37,041 nucleotides of DNA, taken from an uncultured Lachnospiraceae bacterium (lineage in GTDB: Bacteria; Bacillota; Clostridia; Lachnospirales; Lachnospiraceae). The position numbers and the translations under genes were made by a program. Position 1 is the first letter of the stretch. Each line of letters starts with the position of its first letter. Below are positions 1 through 8,257 of this stretch, in pieces. Below the pieces are notes generated by a model. The model ran no database searches, had not been told where the DNA came from, and saw nothing but the letters and a program-made list of their open reading frames with translations. The DNA lies in assembly GCA_947628955.1 (NCBI GenBank), contig CANRBX010000025.1, positions 1-37,041 on the forward strand, in the 5' to 3' direction.

Positions 1-1031
1 TTCTCAGCCGTTACGTTCTCGCACGCGATCACGTGATCCTGCACCACTTCCTCGCCGTTCAGATGATCTACCATATCCTGGATCGCAGTCTGGATCATCG
101 CCGGGCTGTAGGTGACGGAGCAGAGGCCGCTGAACTGCTCAGCAAGGTCTGTGTAGGAGTTGCCGCGAAGCACTTCGTAGTACTCGTCGATGCCGCCGCA
201 GCCGGTCATGGCCGGAGCGTTGCCAAGGAACGCTTCCTTCGTCGCGTCGTCGATGCCGCCGCCGTTGAGCGCCTCGAGGATACCCATCGCCAGCTCGTCG
301 TCCTCAGCGTAGAACCATCTGATCTCTGCGTTGGAGGCATCGCCCATCAGGGACTCGAAGGAGGTCTTCGTGTCGGAACGGCTCCAGTTCATCGCGCCTG
401 AGTAGGTGATGTTTGCAAGATCGTCCTCGCTCCACTTCAGGTCGTCTGCGATCGTCTCGCCGTCAAATTCCGCAGCGCCCGTCAGATAATCCACGAAGCC
501 CTGGTCACGAAGCGTGGTCACAGATGAGGTGTCGCCCTCGTATACGTAAACCGCGTCGCCCGGCTTCATGCCGAGGGATACGAAGTATGCCGCAGAACCT
601 GCGCCGATGCCGCTGTTGTCGCCCTTGACGTTGGAAACCGCCGTGCTGGAAACCGCCTCGATGATGCGGTCAAACGCCACATACGGAACCTCAGCGTCCA
701 CGATCTGCTGGATCGCCGACTGAACGGTATCGTCAAGCGGCTGGATAACGATCGCGATATTGCTGGTGTCGCCGGCAAGAATATCCTCGATCTGTGTGAT
801 CTGGTCGGATGCGCTTGCAGCCGTGATCACCTCTGCAGAGTAGGTTCCCTCATCGTTGATCTCCTCGGCCTTCTCCTTTGCGAAAGTAGCTACCGAGCCG
901 GTCCAGCCGTGGTCCTCAGACGCTGTGAGCACATAGATGTGCGCGCCCTCTTCCTCAGCCAGGGCAGCCGTACCCATTCCGAGTACCATTGCAGATGCCG
1001 TCAGGCAAGCCAGCATTTTTTTGAATTTCAT
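1..1031 (-). CDS. Sugar ABC transporter substrate-binding protein, RbsB-like (partial at window edge)
   Basis: Binding protein of a sugar ABC importer; 343 codons are present and the gene runs off the left edge without a stop. The ATG at 1031 is preceded by AAAGGAGGAATGCAAC. The N-terminus (MKFKKMLACL, then a hydrophobic stretch ending GTAALA before EEE) is a Sec signal peptide. The mature part has the Peripla_BP_4 pattern, including ASEDHGWTG, DQITQIEDILA, VIQPLDD and YVAFDR. Unusually for a Gram-positive binding protein there is no clear lipobox Cys after the hydrophobic region, so anchoring is uncertain. It is the third gene of an operon with a sugar isomerase and a ROK kinase, which suggests uptake of the sugar those enzymes process. 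The permease and ATPase genes would be expected beyond the edge. The exact sugar cannot be read from sequence. Confidence 0.9.
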   Translation of the reverse strand, partial: MKFKKMLACLTASAMVLGMGTAALAEEEGAHIYVLTASEDHGWTGSVATFAKEKAEEINDEGTYSAEVITAASASDQITQIEDILAGDTSNIAIVIQPLDDTVQSAIQQIVDAEVPYVAFDRIIEAVSSTAVSNVKGDNSGIGAGSAAYFVSLGMKPGDAVYVYEGDTSSVTTLRDQGFVDYLTGAAEFDGETIADDLKWSEDDLANITYSGAMNWSRSDTKTSFESLMGDASNAEIRWFYAEDDELAMGILEALNGGGIDDATKEAFLGNAPAMTGCGGIDEYYEVLRGNSYTDLAEQFSGLCSVTYSPAMIQTAIQDMVDHLNGEEVVQDHVIACENVTAE

Positions 1032-1161
1032 GTTGCATTCCTCCTTTTATGTTCATAAATTTGTGCATCGGAGCCAGAGCATGGCCCCTTTTTATCTTAA
1101 GACACCGGCCGGACGCGCAAAGCGCAGAACAGTCCGTGCGGCGTCTTTTGACCAGGAGCGT

Positions 1162-2103
1162 TTACTCGAGCACCAGACGCACGCCGCCGTAGATGCCGGC
1201 GTTGTTGCTGAGCTCAGCGCGCTTGAATACCGTGCCGCGGGAAGCGTGGAACGCGTACTCCGTGTAGTGCCTGCTGATCGCATCCAGAACCATGTCCCCG
1301 GCCTTCGACATGCCGCCGCCGATGACAAATGCCTCCGGATCCACCACGCAGGAGATCGACGCGAGCGCCTTGCCGAGCAGGAGCCCGACCTCGTCCACCA
1401 TCTGCAGCGCGACCTTGTCGCCCTTCTTCGCCTCGTCAAAGATGTCCTTGGACGTGAAGCCCGGAATATCCTTCAGTGCCGTCTCCGCATCCGGGTTTGC
1501 GGCCAGATAGCGCTTCGTGATGCGCACGATCCCGTTTGCGGAGGCGTACTGCTCCAGGCAGCCCTTCTTTCCGCAGCCGCAGGGCTCCGTCTCATTGTCC
1601 CGCATCGGAATATGGCCGATCTCTCCCGCCGCTCCGTTGTTGCCCGGCAGGATGTGTCCGTCGATGATGATGCCGCCGCCGACGCCGGTGCCGAGCGTCA
1701 CCATGACGATGTTCTGAAAGCCTTTTCCGCCGCCCTGCCACATCTCTCCGAGCGCAGCGACGTTCGCGTCATTTCCGGCCTTCACCTTGAAGCCGGTCAG
1801 GCTGCTCATCTCATTCTCCACGTTGAAGATGCCCCAGCCCAGGTTGACGCACTTCAGAACCGTGCCGTCCGAGCTGACCGGCCCCGGAACGCCCATGCCA
1901 AGGCCTTCGACGTCCCCGCGGGAGATGTTTTTCTCTTCAAGCTCTGCCGACACCGCCTCTGCGATATCGGTCAGGATATTCTTTCCGTTCTCTTCCGTTC
2001 GCGTGGGAATCTCCCATGTGTCAAGCAGACTGCCGGAGGTCTCGAACAGGCCGAGCTTGATCGTCGTTCCCCCGATGTCCGCGCCAAATGCATATTTTTT
2101 CAT
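1162..2103 (-). CDS. ROK family sugar kinase (glucokinase-like)
   Basis: Cytoplasmic ATP-dependent sugar kinase of the ROK family, 313 residues, a normal length. Visible signatures are the N-terminal phosphate-binding DIGGTTIKLG (about residues 9-18), the catalytic Asp in NDAN (about 112), the glycine-rich LGTGVGGG, and the zinc site made by His164 and Cys175/177/182 in CGCGKKGC, followed by LEQYAS. The ATG at 2103 is chosen because GTGAGGAAAAC lies just before it; an upstream in-frame GTG at 2118 overlaps that ribosome site. No DNA-binding HTH precedes the kinase domain, so it is an enzyme rather than a ROK repressor. It lies 63 bp after the isomerase gene and 130 bp before the binding-protein gene, as one operon. 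The substrate (glucose, allose, ManNAc or another) is not determinable. Confidence 0.93.
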   Translation of the reverse strand: MKKYAFGADIGGTTIKLGLFETSGSLLDTWEIPTRTEENGKNILTDIAEAVSAELEEKNISRGDVEGLGMGVPGPVSSDGTVLKCVNLGWGIFNVENEMSSLTGFKVKAGNDANVAALGEMWQGGGKGFQNIVMVTLGTGVGGGIIIDGHILPGNNGAAGEIGHIPMRDNETEPCGCGKKGCLEQYASANGIVRITKRYLAANPDAETALKDIPGFTSKDIFDEAKKGDKVALQMVDEVGLLLGKALASISCVVDPEAFVIGGGMSKAGDMVLDAISRHYTEYAFHASRGTVFKRAELSNNAGIYGGVRLVLE

Positions 2104-2166
2104 TGTTGTTTTCCTCACACTGGTTGAATTTGTCCGTGCGCCTGCACGGGAAGCCTGCTCTGCTGC

Positions 2167-3081
2167 TCAGCTCACAAAGTTTCTCAGATAGCGCGCGCTC
2201 TGGATGACCGCTCTCTTCGCGCTGTCGAGGGAATCCTCGAACGCCTTGTCCTCGACCTCGATCACGGTGCAGCCCTTGTAGCCGATGTCGGTCAGCGCGG
2301 ACACGTATTTTCCCCAGTCCACATCGCCGAGTCCCGGAAGCTTCGGGCTCATGTACTGCAGCGGGTTCGCCATGACGCCGACGTCCGCCAGCTTGTCCTG
2401 GTACACCTTGATATCCTTGTAGTGCACGTGGAAGATCTTGTCCCTGAACTCATAGATCGGCTTGATATAATCGATCTGCTGCCATACAAAGTGGGACGGG
2501 TCGTAGTTGATGCCGAGGTTCGGGCTGTCAAGCACCTCGAATACCTTTCTCCAGTTCGCCGGAGTGCTCATGATATTCTGTCCGCCCGGCCACTCGTCGT
2601 CCGTGAACCACATCGGGCAGTTCTCAATCGCGATCTTCACGCCCTTCTCCTCCGCATGCTTGAGGATCGGGGTCCAGACCTCCTTCGCGATCTCCAGGTT
2701 CTCCGTCACGGTCTTGTTCGTCACACGGCCGATAAACGTCGTGACCATGTTCACGCCGAGCATCGCGGACGCGTCGATCAGGGCATGGAGATGCGCAACG
2801 TAGGAAGCTCTCTTCTCCAGATCCGGATCCAGCGTGTTCGGATAGTATGCAAGGGATGAGATCTCCACTCCCTTTGACGCGCAGAGATCGTTGATCTCCT
2901 TCGCCTTCTCCTCCGTGAGGTTCACAACGTCAATATGGCTCACGCCCGCGTAGCGCCTCTTTGCTCCGGCTGCCGGCCAGCACGCTACTTCCAGGCACTC
3001 CAGATTGTTCTCAGCCGCGAAATCCACAACCTCTTCGAATGTCATGCCCTCGCAGATCGCAGTAAGCAAACCAAATTTCAT
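2167..3081 (-). CDS. Sugar phosphate isomerase/epimerase (xylose isomerase-like TIM barrel)
   Basis: Cytoplasmic metal-dependent sugar isomerase or epimerase of the AP-endonuclease-2/xylose-isomerase-like TIM barrel superfamily, 304 residues. Candidate metal ligands fit the superfamily: Glu153 (IAIENCP), Asp194 and His197 (NYDPSH), His218/220 (FHVHYKD) and Glu275 (VIEVED). The ATG at 3081 follows GAAAGGAGAAGACGAAA. It is the first gene of a minus-strand operon with the ROK kinase and sugar-binding protein, behind a promoter at 3128-3156. The natural reading is a catabolic cassette: import, isomerise or epimerise, phosphorylate. Relatives include IolE/IolI and tagatose/psicose epimerases; which one this matches is not resolvable by eye. 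Confidence 0.88.
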   Translation of the reverse strand: MKFGLLTAICEGMTFEEVVDFAAENNLECLEVACWPAAGAKRRYAGVSHIDVVNLTEEKAKEINDLCASKGVEISSLAYYPNTLDPDLEKRASYVAHLHALIDASAMLGVNMVTTFIGRVTNKTVTENLEIAKEVWTPILKHAEEKGVKIAIENCPMWFTDDEWPGGQNIMSTPANWRKVFEVLDSPNLGINYDPSHFVWQQIDYIKPIYEFRDKIFHVHYKDIKVYQDKLADVGVMANPLQYMSPKLPGLGDVDWGKYVSALTDIGYKGCTVIEVEDKAFEDSLDSAKRAVIQSARYLRNFVS

Positions 3082-3127
3082 TTTCGTCTTCTCCTTTCAC
3101 TTTTCAGGCGGTAGACAGCCTGTTCTT

Positions 3128-3156
3128 GTTATATCTATTTTACAATCTTTCCGCAA
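3128..3156 (-). promoter_or_regulatory. Promoter of the isomerase-ROK-binding protein operon
   Basis: On the minus strand, TTGCGG (3156-3151) and TATAAC (3133-3128) are separated by 17 bp, about 50 bp upstream of the isomerase start. The surroundings are AT-rich. The -35 box matches the consensus at 3 of 6 positions, so this is plausible rather than certain. Confidence 0.5.
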
Positions 3157-3335
3157 AAAAACTTCCTTTCTTTTGCCCCCTTTCCTGTTCTAAAATTGCC
3201 CTTTTGCGCTTCCGCGCCGCGGCGGCCCGCGAAAAGGTCAAAAAAGAACAACATAATTTTAATTTACTACATTCTACCATTGCGCGGGGGCAATTACAAG
3301 AATAATTGTACACATTACACAGCTCTGCGCGCCGT

Positions 3336-5387
3336 TCAGGGCTCCGGAGCCTCGTACACCGCCGTCTCAAACGGCTTCAGGGTCACGCTTCCTTCGGATA
3401 CACGGCCCGTGTCCAGCCGCCTCATCGGACGCCTGAGCGTGATCCGGCGCTCCTCCTCCATAAAGTTGAGCACAAAATAGTAGCGGGATCCGTCCTTTCT
3501 GCGCAGAACCGCCTGCACGTCCTCCGGCACGGCCAGGTCGTCCGCAAACGGCTCCAGGATCCCCGTAAGGCGAAACAGTTCCTTCGCGATCTCCCGGCTG
3601 AACGTGCCGCCGAAGTGGATCGTTCTTCCCTTTCCGCAGCTTCTTGCCGTCAGCGCCGCCTTCCCCGCATAATAGCTGTCCCGATACTCTGCGAGCACCT
3701 CCGTGCCCTCGTCCGGCTCCAGGATATCGTGGAACACCGGCACCTCGAAGGCATGTCCGCCCCAGTCCATCGTGACCGGCTTCTCGTTCGGGCTGGCCAG
3801 CGTGAAATCGCGGACGTCCGTGCCGGTCAGGCCGCGCAGGAGCCCCGGCTGCGGCTGCATCTCAAAGCGCCCGTTCATATCCTTCGTCCCGGCGCGGCAG
3901 CCGAGGATCAGCGTGCCGCCCTGCTTCACATACTGTTCCAGAAGCTCCGCCCTTCTCCGGGTCATGATCATCGGGTGCGGATAGATCAGCACCGGATATT
4001 TCTCCAGCTCCTCCGGAGCCGTCTGGTCCCTCAGGTAGACGGCGTCGTACGGCGTGTGGTTCAGCTCGGACGCGCAGAATATCTCCTTTTCGCTCTGGCG
4101 GTCAAGCCGCCCGTGCCACAGATCCGCCTGCGCATCCCAGATATTGTCGTAATCCTTCAGCAGCCCGAAGGCCGCGGCGTTTTGCGCACCGCAGACCGGG
4201 GCGAGCGCCCTGAATTTCCGGCAGAAGTCCTTTACCTCCGCAAGCTTCCGGTTGTCACGGTTGTCATAATCCAGGATCCCGTGCCAGTACATCTCCGTCC
4301 CAAACGTGCAGGTCCTCCAGCGGAAAAAGGAGATGAAATCCGCCCCCTGCGCCACGCTCTGCATCGCCCAGAGCGTCAGCTGTCCCGGGCGCGGCGCCGG
4401 GCCCTCCATGCGCGTCACCCAGCCGATCGCGCCGGACTGCTGCTCCATGACGCCGAAGCGCGGGCTGACGGACCTCGTCTCGATCAGGTTCCGCGTCCAT
4501 TTCCTGTCGTTCAGGTCATTTGACTGCCGCGGCGACCGGTCCAGCCCGAAAGCGAAGTTCGGGTAGGAGTCGTAGGTCATCAGGTCCAGGCTTTCCTCCG
4601 CCATCTGATGGTTGTCGAGATTTCCGAAGAGCCCGTTCGTCGTGATAAAATCCCCGGGCTTCCGGTATTTTTTCAGGATCTCCGCCTGCATCCGGCAGAA
4701 GCTGCGCGCGCTGTGCGAGATGAAGCGGAAGTAGTCGAGCCGCATGTGGGGGTTCCACCCCGTGCTCAGCACCGGCCCCGGCACGTCCGGCTGCTCCCAG
4801 TCCGTGAATGTCTGATTCCAGAACACGGTGCCCCAGGCGTCGTTCAGACGCTCCAGCGTCCCGTACTTCTCCTTCAGGAAAGCGCGGAAGGCCGCGGAGT
4901 CCGCCTCCGAGTAAAATTCATCTGTCTCACAGTTCAGTTCATTGTCGATCTGCCAGCCGATGACAGCCGGATGCGGGCCGCAGTGCTGCGCGATCTTCTC
5001 CACGACCCGCGCGCACAGCTCCCGGTATTTCGGCGAATTGTAGTTGTAATGCCGCCTCCCGCCGTGGCGGTATTTTACGCCGGACATGTCCGCGTTCAGC
5101 ACCTCCGGGTACTTCACGGTGAGCCACGCAGGGGGCGTCGCGGTCGGCGTCCCGAAGATCACCTTCATGCCCTTCTGCTCGCAGAGATCCAGAAATCTGT
5201 CAAAAAAATCGAAGCTGAACTCATTTTCCGCCGGCTCAAATTTGTTCCACGCAAATTCCCCGATGCGGATCACCGAGATCCCGGCCTCAAGCATCCGCTC
5301 CAGATCGTCCGCCCAGAGCGTCTCCGGCCAGTGCTCCGGATAGTAGCACACCCCGGCCGTCATCTGCGGCCACGAAAAGTTCTGCAT
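3336..5387 (-). CDS. Beta-galactosidase, glycoside hydrolase family 42
   Basis: Hydrolyses terminal beta-D-galactosides; 683 residues, typical for GH42. The start is taken at 5387 because GGAGGAACAAAACC precedes the ATG and the protein then begins with the family's usual N-terminus (GVCYYPEHWPE); the open frame runs 84 codons further upstream but that part is not protein-like. The acid/base Glu150 lies in WQIDNEL and the likely nucleophile Glu315 in GVMEQQSG. After the TIM barrel come the trimerisation (Rossmann-like) domain and a short beta domain ending EAPEP. No signal peptide is visible, so it acts on imported galactosides or galacto-oligosaccharides. It is separated by 254 bp from the sugar operon in the same orientation, so a joint role is possible but unproven. 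Confidence 0.95.
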   Translation of the reverse strand: MQNFSWPQMTAGVCYYPEHWPETLWADDLERMLEAGISVIRIGEFAWNKFEPAENEFSFDFFDRFLDLCEQKGMKVIFGTPTATPPAWLTVKYPEVLNADMSGVKYRHGGRRHYNYNSPKYRELCARVVEKIAQHCGPHPAVIGWQIDNELNCETDEFYSEADSAAFRAFLKEKYGTLERLNDAWGTVFWNQTFTDWEQPDVPGPVLSTGWNPHMRLDYFRFISHSARSFCRMQAEILKKYRKPGDFITTNGLFGNLDNHQMAEESLDLMTYDSYPNFAFGLDRSPRQSNDLNDRKWTRNLIETRSVSPRFGVMEQQSGAIGWVTRMEGPAPRPGQLTLWAMQSVAQGADFISFFRWRTCTFGTEMYWHGILDYDNRDNRKLAEVKDFCRKFRALAPVCGAQNAAAFGLLKDYDNIWDAQADLWHGRLDRQSEKEIFCASELNHTPYDAVYLRDQTAPEELEKYPVLIYPHPMIMTRRRAELLEQYVKQGGTLILGCRAGTKDMNGRFEMQPQPGLLRGLTGTDVRDFTLASPNEKPVTMDWGGHAFEVPVFHDILEPDEGTEVLAEYRDSYYAGKAALTARSCGKGRTIHFGGTFSREIAKELFRLTGILEPFADDLAVPEDVQAVLRRKDGSRYYFVLNFMEEERRITLRRPMRRLDTGRVSEGSVTLKPFETAVYEAPEP

Positions 5388-5566
5388 AGGTTTTGTTCCT
5401 CCGTTTTCTTTTCCAATATACATATGATGATGAGCTGCCCGACAAATGAGCCTGCCATCGATTCTTCCGGGCTGCCGCCGGACCCGCTCCGCTCTGGCCG
5501 GTGCTGAACGAGCGCCGCTGGCGCTCAGCACCTCACAATCTTGCCCGCACACTCCGCCTGCGTCCG

Positions 5567-6688
5567 TTATGCGAACGCTTCCGCGCACTCCTTCAGCCTC
5601 TCGATCACATTGATCTGCTGAGGACAGGCGTCCTCGCACTGTCCGCAGGCGATACAGTCCGCAGCCCCGGCATTCACGGCCGCCTTCGCATAGTCCTGAC
5701 GGCCCTGCTCAAGCTGGCCCCAGATCAGCTGGCGGTTGCGCGCCGCAAAGATCTCCGGGATCGGAATCTGCTGCGGGCATCCCTTCGTGCAGTAATGGCA
5801 GGCCGTGCACGGGATGGATTTTACGCCGTTGATCGCCTCCTGCGCCTTCTGGACCGCAATCTGCTCCTTCTCATCCAGAGGCCGGAAATTCTTCATATAG
5901 GAAAGGTTGTCCTTCATCTGTTCCACAGTGGACATCCCTGAGAGCACCGTCAGGATCCCCTCGAGGGACGCCGCGTAGCGGATCGCCCAGGACGCGTAGG
6001 AGGCATCCGGGTTCGCCTCATTGAAGATCTTCTGCACTTCCTCCGGCGGCGCAGCCAGCGCCCCGCCCTTGACCGGCTCCATCACGACGATGGATTTCCC
6101 ATGCTTTCTCGCAACCTCGTAGTTGGCCCGCGCGGCAACCTTTTCATTCTCCCAGTCTGCATAGTTGATCTGCAGCTGCACAAACTCCGCGTCCGGATGC
6201 TCTGTCAGAAGCTCGTCGAGGATCTGCGGCGTCGCATGGAACGAAAAGCCCCAGTGACGGATCAGCCCCTTCGCCTTCTGCTCTTTCACGAAATCCCAGA
6301 TGTGGTACTCGTCATACTTTTTATAATTCTGAGGCTGCAGCGCATGGAGCAGGTAATAGTCGAAATATCCTGCCCCCGTGCGTTCGAGGCTGGTGTAGAA
6401 CTGCTGCTTCGCCGCTTCCTCGTTCTCCGCCATCTGCCATGCGCACAGCTTTGTCGCCAGCGTATAGCTCTCGCGCGGATAACGGTCCACCAGAGCCGCC
6501 TTCGCCGCGCGCTCCGAATCCCCGCCGTCGTAGACAAAGGCCGTATCAAAATACGTCAGCCCCGCGTCCATAAACAGATCGACCATCTTTTTGGTCTCTT
6601 CCACGTCGATCTTCCCTGCGCTGTCCTTGGGCAGCCTCATCAGGCCAAAGCCCAGCTTCGGCGTCTTCTCGCCAAGATACTTCTCCAT
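5567..6688 (-). CDS. Aldo/keto reductase with C-terminal 4Fe-4S ferredoxin domain
   Basis: NAD(P)H-dependent oxidoreductase of 373 residues. The AKR barrel shows the catalytic tetrad Asp48, Tyr53, Lys80 and His115 (YFDTAFVY, LATK, YYLLHAL). The C-terminal third has two Cys clusters, CTACHYCTKGCPQQ and CIACGQCEDACPQQ, the signature of the fused ferredoxin-like domain common in anaerobic Clostridia. The ATG at 6688 follows AAAGGGGGAACAG. It has its own promoter at 6733-6761 and looks monocistronic. The physiological substrate is unknown; the Fe-S domain suggests electron exchange with a ferredoxin pool (inference). Confidence 0.94.
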   Translation of the reverse strand: MEKYLGEKTPKLGFGLMRLPKDSAGKIDVEETKKMVDLFMDAGLTYFDTAFVYDGGDSERAAKAALVDRYPRESYTLATKLCAWQMAENEEAAKQQFYTSLERTGAGYFDYYLLHALQPQNYKKYDEYHIWDFVKEQKAKGLIRHWGFSFHATPQILDELLTEHPDAEFVQLQINYADWENEKVAARANYEVARKHGKSIVVMEPVKGGALAAPPEEVQKIFNEANPDASYASWAIRYAASLEGILTVLSGMSTVEQMKDNLSYMKNFRPLDEKEQIAVQKAQEAINGVKSIPCTACHYCTKGCPQQIPIPEIFAARNRQLIWGQLEQGRQDYAKAAVNAGAADCIACGQCEDACPQQINVIERLKECAEAFA

Positions 6689-6732
6689 GTCTGTTCCCCC
6701 TTTAAATAATTATGTGATTTTGTGAATAAATA

Positions 6733-6761
6733 ATCATACCATATTTCCGGCCCGCGGGCAA
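6733..6761 (-). promoter_or_regulatory. Promoter of the aldo/keto reductase gene
   Basis: Minus strand TTGCCC (6761-6756), 17-bp spacer, TATGAT (6738-6733), about 45 bp before the reductase ATG, with AT-rich sequence downstream. Confidence 0.6.
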
Positions 6762-6880
6762 GGGATTTTGCGCCCCTGACGGATGTCCGCGGTACGCTCC
6801 CGGCGGATGTCCTTTGGATGATCCGTCCTGGAATTTATGCTCCTGTCAGCGCCCTCCGGATACCGGCTTTTCTTACATCT

Positions 6881-7030
6881 GCTTCTCCGGTTCCTGTTTT
6901 TCCTGCTCTTGCTTCTCCGGTTCCTATTTTTCCTGCTCCTGCTTCTCCGATTCCTGTTTTTCCTGCTCCTGCTTCTGCGGTTCCTGTTTTTCCTGCTCCT
7001 GCTGCTCCGATTCCCGGTTCTCCGGCAGCT
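6881..7030. repeat. 30-bp tandem repeat in the thioesterase tail
   Basis: Five consecutive 30-bp units start at 6881, 6911, 6941, 6971 and 7001; the first four differ by only a few bases and the fifth is degenerate. Thirty bases equal ten codons, so copy-number change would keep the reading frame. They encode the EKQEQEKQE-type tail of the minus-strand thioesterase. The stop codon of that gene (6924-6926) is created inside the second unit by one base change relative to the other units. Confidence 0.9.
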
Positions 7031-7430
7031 GCCCCTCCAGCGCCCGGTAAAATTCCGGATACTCCTTTTTCAGGCGCACCGGCCTGCCCTGCGCGTCGAG
7101 GAAGCAGTGCTCCGACGTTCCCTCCAGCACGAGGGCCCCGTCCGTCTCTCTTGTCATCGTATAGGCGAGCGTCAGCTTTACTCCCCGGAACTCCTTCACA
7201 CCGACCTGAATGCGGATCCTGTCGTCGAAGGTCGTCGCCGTCCTGTATCTGCAGTCCACCGCGATCACCGGAGACATGATGCCCGTCTCCTCCAGCCTGC
7301 GGTAGCTCCACCCGAGCTGATCCAGAAAGTCAATCCTGGCCTCCTCCATCCACCGGATATAGTTGGAATGGTGGGTGATCCCCATCCGGTCCGTCTCATA
7401 ATACTGTACTCTGTGTGTATATTCTCTCAT
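6924..7430 (-). CDS. Acyl-CoA thioesterase, 4HBT hotdog family, with repetitive tail
   Basis: Predicted cytoplasmic acyl-CoA thioesterase (YbgC/4HBT type), 168 residues. The hotdog domain occupies about residues 1-132, with the active-site region YYETDRMGITHHSNY near the N-terminus (Asp14 a likely catalytic residue) and WMEEARIDFLDQLG after it. Residues 133-168 are a low-complexity Glu/Gln/Lys tail made by a 30-bp tandem repeat. The ATG at 7430 is chosen for GGAGGAAGCAG just upstream; the open frame runs another 38 codons but is not protein-like. The stop is TAG where the neighbouring repeat units have CAG; without it the frame would stay open to a TAA at 6873-6875. Confidence 0.9.
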   Translation of the reverse strand: MREYTHRVQYYETDRMGITHHSNYIRWMEEARIDFLDQLGWSYRRLEETGIMSPVIAVDCRYRTATTFDDRIRIQVGVKEFRGVKLTLAYTMTRETDGALVLEGTSEHCFLDAQGRPVRLKKEYPEFYRALEGQLPENRESEQQEQEKQEPQKQEQEKQESEKQEQEK

Positions 7431-7599
7431 CTGCTTCCTCCATTCCGCCGCCGGAACTGCGGCACTGGTCTTCCTGCGGGCTGCCCGCCCGGCATGGCGC
7501 GTTTCGTCTCCTTTTCCAGACATTTCCGTATTTTCCACGCACATCTACGCAAATCCTCCAAAAAAAATTTTGGTACTGTTCTGCCGCCCGGATTTCATG

Positions 7600-7605
7600 T
7601 ATAAT
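7600..7605 (+). promoter_or_regulatory. Possible -10 box for the small membrane exporter gene
   Basis: Perfect TATAAT at 7600-7605, about 40 bp before the ATG at 7646. No good -35 box is found at 16-18 bp (TGTTCT at 7577-7582 is the 17-bp candidate), so activity may depend on an activator. Confidence 0.45.
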
Positions 7606-7645
7606 AGACGGCGTATGTGATCTCAGGGAGGGAAAGGAGTTTTTT

Positions 7646-8122
7646 ATGCTGAATTATCTGCTTGTATTTTTCATTTCGATGGTGCCGCTCGTGGAGCTGC
7701 GCGGAGCGATCCCGATCGGAGTGCTGCGCGGCCTGCCCATGGTGCAGACTTACATCATCGCGATCATCGGAAATATGATCCCGGTTCCGTTCATCTATCT
7801 GTTTGCGCGCACGGTGCTGCTCTGGGGCAAAGATAAGCCCGTGATCGGCGGCTTCTTCCGCTTCTGCCTGGAAAAGGGCGAAAAGGGCGGGAAGAAGCTG
7901 CAGGAAAAGGCTGGCCGGGGCCTCTTTGTCGCGCTTCTTCTGTTTGTCGGCATCCCGCTGCCCGGCACCGGCGCCTGGACCGGCACGCTGGCCGCCAGCA
8001 TCCTCGACATGGATTTCAAGTCCAGTGTGGCCGCGGTCATGTGCGGCGTGCTCCTGGCCGGCCTCATCATGGGCGCCGCGAGCGCGGGCCTCTTCGGGGC
8101 CTTCGGAGCGTTTCTTGCATAG
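7646..8122 (+). CDS. Small multi-drug export protein family (COG2426) membrane protein
   Basis: Integral membrane protein of 158 residues matching the Sm_multidrug_ex/COG2426 family by its opening (YLLVFFISMVPLVELRGAIPIG) and the conserved VGIPLPGTGAWTG loop. Hydrophobic segments lie at about 2-20, 35-58, 90-110 and 125-156. The ATG at 7646 follows GGGAAAGGAGTTTTTT. The family name is historical; transport of drugs is not demonstrated for most members. It is the first of two plus-strand genes before the shikimate kinase (135-bp gap), divergent from the thioesterase. Confidence 0.88.
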   Translation: MLNYLLVFFISMVPLVELRGAIPIGVLRGLPMVQTYIIAIIGNMIPVPFIYLFARTVLLWGKDKPVIGGFFRFCLEKGEKGGKKLQEKAGRGLFVALLLFVGIPLPGTGAWTGTLAASILDMDFKSSVAAVMCGVLLAGLIMGAASAGLFGAFGAFLA

Positions 8123-8257
8123 TGCGGCGCCCTGGCTGCGCGGACACGCGCCGGTCTGTGAACCGGCCGGCCCCTGTCAGATGCGCCGCGGGCGCTCGTC
8201 ATATGTATCCGGACGCGGCCGTCTTTGAAACGGCCGCCCCGTTTCGGAGGAATTGCC

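Noticed and set aside
937-2127. Plus-strand open frame opposite the ROK kinase
   Set aside because: Antisense shadow; the minus strand has a complete ROK kinase with catalytic and zinc motifs.
3306-4523. Plus-strand open frame opposite the GH42 gene
   Set aside because: Shadow of the galactosidase; unusual composition and no initiation signal.
5388-5639. N-terminal extension of the GH42 protein to 5639
   Set aside because: The 84 extra codons overlap the end of the neighbouring reductase gene, lack a ribosome site and are not family-like; the ATG at 5387 has a strong GGAGG.
6881-7030. CRISPR array
   Set aside because: The 30-bp units are contiguous with no unique spacers, lie inside a gene, and no cas genes are present; the same holds for the repeats at 32071-32190 and 26326-26465.
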